64,000 bases of DNA. Source: Micromonospora rifamycinica (GTDB lineage: Bacteria; Actinomycetota; Actinomycetes; Mycobacteriales; Micromonosporaceae). Positions within the stretch are counted from its first letter, which is position 1. Each line of letters begins with the position of its first letter. This document shows positions 57,685 through 64,000 of this stretch, piece by piece. The position numbers were made by a program, and so were the translations under genes. The notes under the pieces are model-generated. The model saw nothing but the letters and a program-made list of their open reading frames with translations, ran no database searches and was not told the DNA's origin. The stretch spans positions 5,028,001 to 5,092,000 of the forward strand of contig NZ_LT607752.1 of the NCBI RefSeq assembly GCF_900090265.1. Direction: 5' to 3'.

Positions 57685-58047
57685 TCAGTAGACCAGCGCC
57701 TGGGCTCCCTCGGCCGTCGCCTCCTCGACGAAGACGGCCGCACCGGCGATCCGGACGCCGGGCAGCACGTCGTCCGGGCCGATCTCCCGGCGGGCGGCAC
57801 ACTGCGTGCAGGCGGTCACCTGCCCGGTGGCGAGGACGACACCGAGCAGATCGGCCAGCGGCGCGGAGTGCGGCAGCGTGAACTGCTCGGCCCGGCCGGG
57901 CACGGCGAACCAGGTGGACTCACCGGTCAGCCAGAGCGACACCGGCACCCCGGCGGCGACGGCCGTGGCGGCCACCGTGAAGGCCTGCGCGCACCGCTCC
58001 GGGGCGTCCGCCCCGGCGGTGGCCTTGACGACGAGAGTGCGGCCCAT
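57685..58047 (-). CDS. DsrE-family protein
   Basis: The protein has 120 residues; the ATG at 58047 is placed by its leaderless -10. An N-terminal strand (RTLVVKATAGADAPERCAQAF) and later FTLPHSAPLADLLGVVLATGQVTACTQCAARREI match the DsrE/F fold. A CxxC near residue 82 could carry sulfane sulfur. Relatives act in sulfur relay or thiol chemistry. It is divergent from a gene cluster with a nitrobindin-like protein. Confidence 0.85.
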   Translation of the reverse strand: MGRTLVVKATAGADAPERCAQAFTVAATAVAAGVPVSLWLTGESTWFAVPGRAEQFTLPHSAPLADLLGVVLATGQVTACTQCAARREIGPDDVLPGVRIAGAAVFVEEATAEGAQALVY

Positions 58048-58054
58048 GGAGCCC

Positions 58055-58060
58055 AGCATA
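58055..58060 (-). promoter_or_regulatory. Leaderless -10 of the DsrE gene
   Basis: TATGCT, then 7 bases to the ATG. It overlaps by two bases the divergent -10 at 58059. Confidence 0.6.
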
Positions 58061-58064
58061 GGAT
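58059..58064 (+). promoter_or_regulatory. Leaderless -10 of the 34-aa protein gene
   Basis: TAGGAT, then 7 bases to the ATG at 58072. It overlaps the opposite -10. Confidence 0.55.
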
Positions 58065-58071
58065 GACCACG

Positions 58072-58176
58072 ATGGTCACCGAGATCGGGTTCGTCAGCCT
58101 GTTGGTCGCCGGCCTGGGCGCGCTCGCCGGTGGCCTGGTCTACCTGGCCGTACGCCTGTCGAGAGGTAAATGGTGA
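58072..58176 (+). CDS. Tiny single-pass membrane protein, 34 aa
   Basis: The sequence starts MVTEIGFVSLLVAGLGALAG, continues as one hydrophobic helix and ends in a basic RLSRGKW tail, so one membrane helix with the C-terminus inside is likely. The start at 58072 is chosen by the -10 seven bases upstream; ATG 58063 would add three residues. The nitrobindin-like gene begins 16 bases after its stop. Function unknown. Confidence 0.6.
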   Translation: MVTEIGFVSLLVAGLGALAGGLVYLAVRLSRGKW

Positions 58177-58192
58177 CAACCGAGGTGAACCG

Positions 58193-58783
58193 GTGAGCGA
58201 CGAGAATCCCCTTCAGCCGCCGTGGTTGAACGCGCCTCCGGTCGAGGAGTACCCGTACCAGGAGAGCCACGACCTGCGGGTCGGCCCGAAGCTGCACCCG
58301 TCGCTGGACGGTCTGCTGCCGTACGTCGGGGTGTGGCGTGGGCGGGGCCGGGGCGGTTTCCCCACCATCGAGGATTTCGACTACGCCCAGGAGATCCGGA
58401 TCAGCCACGACGGCCGACCGTTCCTGTTCTACGAGTCGAGGGCCTGGCTGCTGGACGACGAGAGCCGCCCGGTCCGCCCGGCCGGGCGTGAGGTGGGCTG
58501 GTGGCGTCCGGTGCTGGACGGTGAGCGGGTCACCGACGAGCTGGAGGCCCTGATGACCACGCCGACCGGGATCATGGAGCTGCACATCGGCAAGCGCACC
58601 GGCACCCAGATCGAGTTCGCCACCGACGCGGTGGTGCGGACCGCCACCGCCAAGGAGGTGACGGCGGGCGCCCGGCTCTTCGGCATCGTCGAGGGGGCGT
58701 TGCTCTACGCGCAGGAGATGGCGGGCATGGGCCACAGCCTCTCCCCGCACCTGTCCGCCCGGCTGATCCGGGTCGCCGGCTGA
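58193..58783 (+). CDS. Nitrobindin-like heme protein (FABP family)
   Basis: The protein has 196 residues; GAGGTGA lies 4 bases before the GTG. The domain has the nitrobindin signature GVWRGRGRGGFPTI near residue 47, then EIRISHDGRPFLFYESRAW and EVGWWRPV, forming a beta-barrel. The C-terminal LYAQEMAGMGHSLSPHLSARLIRV has the conserved histidine that would bind heme. Family members bind ferric heme and isomerise peroxynitrite to nitrate. It probably shares a transcript with the 34-aa membrane protein. Confidence 0.92.
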   Translation: MSDENPLQPPWLNAPPVEEYPYQESHDLRVGPKLHPSLDGLLPYVGVWRGRGRGGFPTIEDFDYAQEIRISHDGRPFLFYESRAWLLDDESRPVRPAGREVGWWRPVLDGERVTDELEALMTTPTGIMELHIGKRTGTQIEFATDAVVRTATAKEVTAGARLFGIVEGALLYAQEMAGMGHSLSPHLSARLIRVAG

Positions 58784-58808
58784 CCGGTCGAGCGGGGTGG
58801 CCCGCCGG

Positions 58809-59651
58809 TCAGGCGAAGCCCAGCAGCTCCTGGAGGCGGGAGGTGTGGGGGGCCGGTGGGCGGGGAGTGGCGTCGAGGGTCCTGACCTCGACCGGGCCGC
58901 GTACCGAGGAGGTCAGCCACACCCCGGCGGCGGCGTGCAGCCCGGCCGGGGTGACCAGGCGCTCGGCCCGGCCCAGGCCCAGCTCGGCGGCGTGGTCGAG
59001 CAGCCAGCCGGCGGTGGTGCCGGGCAGGACGCCGGTGGGACCGGCCGGCACGGTGCAGAGGGTGTCACCGTCCAGCCAGACGACGTTCGCGCTCGGTGCC
59101 TCCAGCACGTGGCCGTCGGCGGAGACCCACAGCACGTCGTCCACCCCGGTGCGGGCGGCCCAGCGGCGGGCGGCGCTGCTGGCGGCGTACGAGATGGACT
59201 TGACGCCGGCCGGCAGCCAGGCCAGTTCGGGGCGGGCGGTCGCCGGCACCCCGAGGGGCAGGGTGGCGACGGTGACCCCGGTGCGACGCAGGCGCTTCGC
59301 GGTGGCCGGCACCTCGGACAGGGTGGCGTAGACGGTGGGCAGCCCGCCGCCCTCCGGCCCCCGGGTGCAGACCAGCCGCAACGCGCCCTCGACCTCGGCC
59401 GGCCAGCCGGCGGCGATGCTGTCCAGCAGCTCCACCAGCGCCCCGTCGGCGGGGAGCGGGAGTTCCAGGGCGGCGGCCCCGGCCCGCAGCCGGGTCAGGT
59501 GGGCGGTGCGCAGCCAGGGGCGTCCGCCGCGCAGGTGCATGGTCTCGAAGAGCCCGTCGCCGTGCAGTACGCCGAGATCGTCCCCGCGCAGCACCGGCTC
59601 CGTCGCGGGGACGACGCCCCGGCCGAGCACGGCGATCCTCGACGCCACCAT
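58809..59651 (-). CDS. pabC: Class IV aminotransferase / aminodeoxychorismate lyase-like
   Basis: The protein has 280 residues. The ATG lies 8 bases after TAGGCT. The fold-type IV PLP motifs are GDDLGVLHGDGLFETMHL near residue 24, the Schiff-base lysine in AGVKSISYAA, and EAPSANVVWLDGDTL. The sequence is closest to 4-amino-4-deoxychorismate lyases, which make p-aminobenzoate for folate. A D-amino-acid or branched-chain aminotransferase is the alternative. YgfZ, a folate-dependent protein, is encoded just downstream on the other strand. Confidence 0.85.
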   Translation of the reverse strand: MVASRIAVLGRGVVPATEPVLRGDDLGVLHGDGLFETMHLRGGRPWLRTAHLTRLRAGAAALELPLPADGALVELLDSIAAGWPAEVEGALRLVCTRGPEGGGLPTVYATLSEVPATAKRLRRTGVTVATLPLGVPATARPELAWLPAGVKSISYAASSAARRWAARTGVDDVLWVSADGHVLEAPSANVVWLDGDTLCTVPAGPTGVLPGTTAGWLLDHAAELGLGRAERLVTPAGLHAAAGVWLTSSVRGPVEVRTLDATPRPPAPHTSRLQELLGFA

Positions 59652-59659
59652 GACCGCCG

Positions 59660-59665
59660 AGCCTA
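59660..59665 (-). promoter_or_regulatory. Leaderless -10 of pabC
   Basis: TAGGCT, then 8 bases to the ATG. Confidence 0.5.
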
Positions 59666-59719
59666 GCGGTGTGCCCCCCGGCCCGGCGGTGGGCGGGCGG
59701 CGATCGGCGACCACCGAAC

Positions 59720-59725
59720 TATGAT
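59720..59725 (+). promoter_or_regulatory. Leaderless -10 of the fur gene
   Basis: TATGAT, then 6 bases to the GTG at 59732. Confidence 0.65.
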
Positions 59726-59731
59726 CGGACG

Positions 59732-60160
59732 GTGTCCGAATCCTCCCTGGCGGAAATGCTCCGCTCCCGTGGGTTGCGGCTGACGGCGCAGCGGCAACTG
59801 GTCCTGCAGGCGGTGCTCGATCTGGGGCACGCCACACCGGAACAGGTGCACACCGCCGTCCGGGAGGTGGCCGCCGGGGTCAACATCACCACCATCTACC
59901 GCACGTTGGAGCTGCTGGAACGGCTCGGCCTGGTGACCCATACCCACCTGTCGCACGGCTCGCCGACCTATCACGCGGCCGGTGAGCACCAGCACATCCA
60001 CCTGGTCTGCCGGGAGTGCGGCGCGGTCGACGAGATCGACCCGGAGCTGATGCGCCCGTTGGCCGACCGGCTCGCCTCGGAGCGGAGCTTCCGGGTGGAC
60101 ATCGGGCACGTGGCGCTCTTCGGCGTCTGTGGCAACTGCGAGGACGGGGAACCGACATGA
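59732..60160 (+). CDS. Fur family metal-responsive repressor
   Basis: The protein has 142 residues. The winged helix (RGLRLTAQRQLVLQAVLD...VNITTIYRTLELLERLGLV) is followed by a dimer domain with HQHIHLVCRECG. Two CxxC pairs (C93/C96, C133/C136) form the structural zinc site. Among Fur, Zur and Nur the metal cannot be told from sequence alone. It overlaps ygfZ by ATGA, so the two are co-translated, hinting at a link to iron-sulfur assembly. Confidence 0.93.
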   Translation: MSESSLAEMLRSRGLRLTAQRQLVLQAVLDLGHATPEQVHTAVREVAAGVNITTIYRTLELLERLGLVTHTHLSHGSPTYHAAGEHQHIHLVCRECGAVDEIDPELMRPLADRLASERSFRVDIGHVALFGVCGNCEDGEPT

Positions 60161-61269
60161 TCGACATCGCGGGAGCGGTGGCCGTCGAGGCGATCGACGA
60201 GGCCAGCCGGGACCAGCCGGACGCCGAGCACCGGGCGGCCGGGGTGCGGGGTGTCGCCGCGCACTACGGTGACCCGATGCGCGAGCAGCGCACCCTGGCC
60301 ACCGCGGTCGGCCTGGTGGACCGTTCGCACCGGGGCGTCGTCGCCGTCGCCGGCCCGGAACGGATCGGCTGGCTGCACACCCTGACCAGTCAGCACCTCG
60401 CCGCGCTCGGCCCCGGCCAGGGCACCGAGCTGCTGGTGCTCAGCCCGCACGGGCACGTCGAGCAGCACGCGATGGTCGCCGAGGACGGCACCACCACCTG
60501 GCTGGACACCGAGCCGGGGATGACCGCCGGTCTGCTGACGTACCTGGAGAAGATGCGGTTCTTCAGCCAGGTGGAGCCCCGCGACGCCACCGCCGGCCAC
60601 GCGCTGCTGTCGCTGGTCGGGCCGCAGGCCACCGACGCCGTGGCGAGCCTCGGCGTGACCGGGCTGGCCGCGCCCGAGGTGCTCGCGGTGCCGGGGCCGA
60701 AGTTCCGCTCCGGCGAGCTGCCCCCCCGACCCACCGTCTCCTACGACGTACGGCCGCTGCCCGGGGGCGGTTGGGCCCGTCGGGTGCCGCTCGGGGTGGA
60801 CCTGCTGGTGCCCCGCCCGGCCCTGGACCAGGTGGCCGCGGGGCTGCGCGACCATGGGGTGCCGGCGGCCGGGCTGTGGGCGTACGAGGCGGTGCGGGTG
60901 GCCGCCCGCCGGGCCCGGGTGGGGGTGGACACCGACCACCGGACGATCCCCGCCGAGGCGGGCCTGATCTCCCCGGCGGTGCACCTGGACAAGGGGTGCT
61001 ACCGGGGGCAGGAGACGGTGGCCCGGGTGCACAACCTGGGCCGGCCGCCGCGCCGGCTCGTCCTGCTGCACCTGGACGGGGTGACCACCGACCAGCTGCC
61101 GGCGGCCGGAACCCCGGTCACCCTGGACGGCCGGACGGTCGGTTTCGTCGGCACCGCCGTACACCACTTCGAGCTGGGTCAGGTCGCGCTCGCCGTGGTC
61201 AAGCGCAACCTCGCCGACGACGCCCGGCTGTCGGTGGGCGGGTCCACCGCCGCCATCGATCCGGAGTAG
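60157..61269 (+). CDS. ygfZ: YgfZ/GcvT-domain iron-sulfur maturation protein
   Basis: The protein has 370 residues; the ATG overlaps the fur stop. The GcvT-like folate-binding fold contains RTLATAVGLVDRSHRGVVAVAG, LLSPHG-type strand LLVLSPHGHVEQH, and the diagnostic KGCYRGQE with C281. YgfZ proteins use tetrahydrofolate to support certain iron-sulfur proteins. Coupling to a Fur repressor fits such a role. The intergenic minisatellite begins shortly after the stop. Confidence 0.94.
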   Translation: MIDIAGAVAVEAIDEASRDQPDAEHRAAGVRGVAAHYGDPMREQRTLATAVGLVDRSHRGVVAVAGPERIGWLHTLTSQHLAALGPGQGTELLVLSPHGHVEQHAMVAEDGTTTWLDTEPGMTAGLLTYLEKMRFFSQVEPRDATAGHALLSLVGPQATDAVASLGVTGLAAPEVLAVPGPKFRSGELPPRPTVSYDVRPLPGGGWARRVPLGVDLLVPRPALDQVAAGLRDHGVPAAGLWAYEAVRVAARRARVGVDTDHRTIPAEAGLISPAVHLDKGCYRGQETVARVHNLGRPPRRLVLLHLDGVTTDQLPAAGTPVTLDGRTVGFVGTAVHHFELGQVALAVVKRNLADDARLSVGGSTAAIDPE

Positions 61270-61290
61270 CCCTACCCGCCGGTGTTCCGG

Positions 61291-61422
61291 TCGGCCTCCG
61301 GCCCTGGGCTCGTCGGCCTCCGGCCCTGGGCTCGTCGGCCTCCGGCCCTGGGCTCGTCGGCCTCCGGCCCTGGGCTCGTCGGCCTCCGGCCCGAGGCTCG
61401 TCGGTCTCCGGCCCTGGGATCG
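61291..61422. repeat. 22-bp minisatellite, 6 units
   Basis: Units start at 61291, 61313, 61335, 61357, 61379 and 61401. The first four are identical and the last two carry point changes. It lies between ygfZ and the BKACE gene. Confidence 0.95.
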
Positions 61423-61543
61423 CGGAGCAAGGATGCCCACGATTCACGCCATGGGCGGGAATTTCTCCGGGGTCAACCCGCACATCGTGCGGTTCTTCCT
61501 GCCGTGCTGGCGCTGCGCCATCGACCGCAGGGGCCGGGGCGGC

Positions 61544-61549
61544 TACCAT
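61544..61549 (+). promoter_or_regulatory. Leaderless -10 of the BKACE gene
   Basis: TACCAT, then 7 bases to the ATG at 61557. Confidence 0.6.
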
Positions 61550-61556
61550 CGCCGGC

Positions 61557-62384
61557 ATGACGACAGGGACGTTGATCACGGTTGCCCCGACCGGCGCGGA
61601 GTCGGCCAAGGCGGAGGTGCCGGCGCTGCCGGTGACCCTCGACGAGTTGCTGGTGACCGCCAAGGAGTGCGAGGCGCTCGGCGCTTCCGTGATCCACGTC
61701 CACATCCGCGACGACCAGGCCCGGCCCACCCTCGACCAGGGGCGGCTGCGGGAGACGGTGGCGGCGCTGCGCGACGCCACCGACCTGATCGTGCAGCTCT
61801 CCTCCGGCGGCGCGGTGACCGACCCGGAGGCCGACCGGCTGGCCGTGCTGGACGCCGCGCCCGACATGGCCTCCTGCACCATGGGCACCGTCAACTTCGG
61901 CGACGACGTCTTCCTCAACCGGTGGGAGTTCATCGTCGACCTGCACACCCGGATGCAGGAGCGCGGCATCCTGCCCGAGTACGAGATCTTCGACCTCGGT
62001 CACCTGTCCGCCCTGTACCGCCTGCTCGACCGGCACGGCCTGCCGCACGGCGGCCACGTGCACGTCGACTTCGTGATGGGGGTGCCGGGCGGCATGCCGG
62101 GCACCACCGCCACCCTGGTCGCCGCCCAGCAGATGCTGCGCGACCTGCCGGCGGGCACCACCTTCTCGGCCACCGGGGTCGGCCGCAGCACCATCCCGGT
62201 GATGCTGGCCGCGCTCTCCACCGGCGGCCACCTCCGGGTCGGGATGGAGGACACCGTGACGTACGCCAAGGGGCGGCCGGTGGAGTCGAACATGCAGCTG
62301 GTGGCCCGGGCGACCGGTTTCGCGCAGCTCGCCCAGCGCCCCCCGCTGACCACCGCCGAGGCCCGTCGGCTGCTCGGCCGTTAG
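61557..62384 (+). CDS. BKACE family beta-keto acid cleavage enzyme
   Basis: The protein has 275 residues; the start is fixed by a leaderless -10. It is a TIM barrel with a metal-binding HxH in ASVIHVHIRD (H47, H49), a later EYEIFDLGHL and HGGHVHVDFVMGVPGGMPG. This is the 3-keto-5-aminohexanoate cleavage (Kce/BKACE) family, which condenses a beta-keto acid with acetyl-CoA. The natural substrate varies within the family and cannot be assigned here. Confidence 0.92.
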   Translation: MTTGTLITVAPTGAESAKAEVPALPVTLDELLVTAKECEALGASVIHVHIRDDQARPTLDQGRLRETVAALRDATDLIVQLSSGGAVTDPEADRLAVLDAAPDMASCTMGTVNFGDDVFLNRWEFIVDLHTRMQERGILPEYEIFDLGHLSALYRLLDRHGLPHGGHVHVDFVMGVPGGMPGTTATLVAAQQMLRDLPAGTTFSATGVGRSTIPVMLAALSTGGHLRVGMEDTVTYAKGRPVESNMQLVARATGFAQLAQRPPLTTAEARRLLGR

Positions 62385-62493
62385 CCCGCCCGCCGGCCCC
62401 GCCGGGCGGTAAGCCGCGCTCGGCCCGGCGCTCCCTACGTCGTAGGCTGACGTCCCAGGTCACCCGGGTGTCGGGCGGATCGTCCGGCGTCGG

Positions 62494-62499
62494 TACCTT
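62494..62499 (+). promoter_or_regulatory. Leaderless -10 of the asparaginase gene
   Basis: TACCTT, then 6 bases to the GTG at 62506. Confidence 0.6.
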
Positions 62500-62505
62500 G
62501 CCAGG

Positions 62506-63465
62506 GTGGCCAAGACGTACGAGGGTGGCGAGGCGCTCGCCGAGGTGGTCCGGTCCGGGTTCGTGGAAGGCGTGCACCGTGGCTCGGTGGTGGTGCTCGA
62601 CGGCTCCGGCGCTCCGGTCGCCGGTGCCGGGGACGGTACCGCGCCGGTCTTCCCACGGTCGGCCAGCAAACCGTTACAGACCCTCGGGATGCTCCGCGCC
62701 GGGCTGGCGCTGACCGATCCCGCCGACGTCGCGGTGGTCTCGGCCAGCCACGCCGGCGAGGAGTTCCACCTGGCCCGGGTGGCGGCCCTGCTGCGGTCCG
62801 CCGACCTTGATCCGGCGGCCCTGCACTGCCCGCCCGACCTGCCGTTCGGCGAGGCGGCCCGGGAGGCCGTGCTGCGGGCCGGCGGCGGCCCGAGCCGGTT
62901 GGCGATGAACTGCTCCGGGAAGCATGCCGGCATGCTGCTGACCTGCCTCGCGGCCGGCTGGCCGCTGGACGGGTACTGGCGGCCCGAGCACCCGTTGCAG
63001 CAGCGGCTGACCGCGACCATCGAGGAGTGCGCCGGTGAGCGGGTGGCGGCGGTCGGGGTGGACGGCTGCGGAGCGCCGGTGTCGGCGGTCTCGCTGACCG
63101 GGCTGGCGCGGGCGTACCTGCGACTGGTGACCGCCGGACCCGGGTGCGACGAGAGCAGGGTGGCGGACGCCATGCGGGCGTACCCGGAGGTGGTCGGCGG
63201 CACCGTGGCGGACGACACCCGGCTGATGCGGGGCGTACCCGGGATGCTGGCCAAGATCGGTGCGGAGGGGGTGTTCGCCGCGGCGCTGCCCGGCGTCGGC
63301 GCGGTGGCCCTCAAGATCGACGACGGGGCGACCCGGGCGCGGATGCCGGTGCTGGTCTCCGCGCTGCGCCGGCTCGGCGTGCGGGCGCCCATTCTCACCG
63401 AGTACGCCGAGTTTCCCCTGCTGGGTGGGGCGCTTCCGGTCGGCGGTGTGCGTCCCGTCTGGTGA
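62506..63465 (+). CDS. L-asparaginase II family protein
   Basis: The protein has 319 residues from a leaderless GTG. It follows the Rhizobium etli type asparaginase family, not the E. coli type: PRSASKPLQTLGML carries the SxxK motif near residue 50, then SASHAGEEFHLARV, NCSGKHAGMLLTCLAAGW and GVDGCGAPVSAVSL. The structure is serine-beta-lactamase-like. It hydrolyses asparagine to aspartate and ammonia. No signal peptide is visible, so it acts in the cytoplasm. Confidence 0.93.
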   Translation: MAKTYEGGEALAEVVRSGFVEGVHRGSVVVLDGSGAPVAGAGDGTAPVFPRSASKPLQTLGMLRAGLALTDPADVAVVSASHAGEEFHLARVAALLRSADLDPAALHCPPDLPFGEAAREAVLRAGGGPSRLAMNCSGKHAGMLLTCLAAGWPLDGYWRPEHPLQQRLTATIEECAGERVAAVGVDGCGAPVSAVSLTGLARAYLRLVTAGPGCDESRVADAMRAYPEVVGGTVADDTRLMRGVPGMLAKIGAEGVFAAALPGVGAVALKIDDGATRARMPVLVSALRRLGVRAPILTEYAEFPLLGGALPVGGVRPVW

Positions 63466-63568
63466 TGTCGGCCCGGTGCGCGCAGTAGGCTGCTCCGCCG
63501 CCCCGGTCTGCCCGGTGGCTGCTTTGCCGGCCCGGCGGTAGGGGGGCGTAGGGCCGGGGTCGGGGCGG

Positions 63569-64000
63569 TCAGGGCAGGAAGGCGCGGAGGGCCGCGGCGA
63601 CCGGGGCGGGGCGTTCCAGCGGGACCAGGTGCGCGGCGTCGGGGATGTCGGGCAGGCGGACGGCCCCGGGTGCCTCGGCGGCGATCCGGTCGGCCAGCCG
63701 GATGATGTCCGGGATGTCGACGGCGCCGGCGGTGACGAGGACCGGTAGGCGCAGTTCGTCGAGCCGGCCGATGGCGGGTGGGTCGAGGTCGACGACGTCC
63801 ACCGCGCTCAACGCCTGCTCGGCGGCGAGGGCACGCCGGTCCAGCTCCTCGGCGTAGGCGATGAACGCCGGGTCGAGATCCTCCGGGCGGCGGTGCGGGC
63901 CGACCACCCAGAACCGGACCTCACCGGCTGCGCTGGCCGCCAGGTCCTCCTCGTCGACCTCGCCGACCAGCCGGTCCCACAGCTCCTCGGTGTCCGGCGA
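63569..64000 (-). CDS. Alpha/beta hydrolase (3' part)
   Basis: The frame is open to the window edge; 143 residues remain. The visible part is the C-terminal cap and core: LPVLVTAGAVDIPDI, with the acid residue of the triad near its end, and the catalytic His in DAAHLVPLERPAPVAAALRAFL. The nucleophile Ser lies outside. The substrate cannot be assigned. Confidence 0.85.
   Translation of the reverse strand, partial: SPDTEELWDRLVGEVDEEDLAASAAGEVRFWVVGPHRRPEDLDPAFIAYAEELDRRALAAEQALSAVDVVDLDPPAIGRLDELRLPVLVTAGAVDIPDIIRLADRIAAEAPGAVRLPDIPDAAHLVPLERPAPVAAALRAFLP

Noticed and set aside
61199..61969. Minus-strand frame with repeated Pro/Glu/Arg peptide
   Set aside because: The repeats come from translating the 22-bp minisatellite; the plus strand holds the BKACE gene with its promoter.

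Overview
The window is chromosomal DNA of a high-GC actinomycete. Several features point to Micromonosporaceae or a close relative: a mycothiol synthase, an orphan GlnR-type regulator next to it, two CIRCE operators on a stand-alone groEL, 11-bp PHO-box repeats on phosphate genes, and many leaderless genes. At least 20 genes have a TANNNT hexamer ending 6 to 8 bases before the start codon. No rRNA, tRNA, phage, integrase, transposase or CRISPR array was seen. The window opens inside an ABC permease gene and closes inside an alpha/beta hydrolase gene.

Layout. 1-9.7 kb: MacB/FtsX permease end, a secreted propeller-like protein, a 1.1-kb gene-free stretch with AT-rich repeats, DoxX, a lipoprotein, a SAM-I riboswitch leading into a ThrC-family enzyme, a candidate small RNA, an orphan PaaN, and four palindromic repeats next to a G-rich tract. 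9.7-16 kb: cold-shock protein, Pro-rich membrane protein, groEL with two CIRCE operators, and a subtilase fused to a multi-pass membrane domain. 16-30 kb: GlpD, a lipoprotein, a GlcD-type oxidase, DUF4031, HD hydrolase, FUSC, PrsW, a 55-aa membrane protein, a divergent GroES-like protein, an AI-2E transporter, DinG and DUF402. 29-39.5 kb: an ECF41 sigma factor, then a phosphate region of ppk2, PHO-boxed DUF47-pit and PHO-boxed pstSCAB, with Gfo/Idh and Nudix genes between. 39.5-46 kb: mshD, polysaccharide deacetylase, glnR, two membrane or envelope proteins, and a cysteine leader peptide ahead of sseA-sseC. 46-55 kb is the most accessory-looking part: a DivIVA-domain gene pair, a minimal GntR regulator with a frameshifted copy, hairpin repeats, a 20-bp minisatellite, a 1459-aa subtilase/Kelch protein, and a truncated OmpR-type regulator with a likely operator. 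55-64 kb: glycogen-debranching-type enzyme, SCP2, DsrE, a tiny membrane protein, nitrobindin, class IV aminotransferase, Fur, YgfZ, BKACE and L-asparaginase II.

Common themes are nutrient-sensing control (SAM, cysteine, phosphate, nitrogen) and surface proteolysis by two related subtilases. Most functions are family assignments made by reading the protein; no database search was run.
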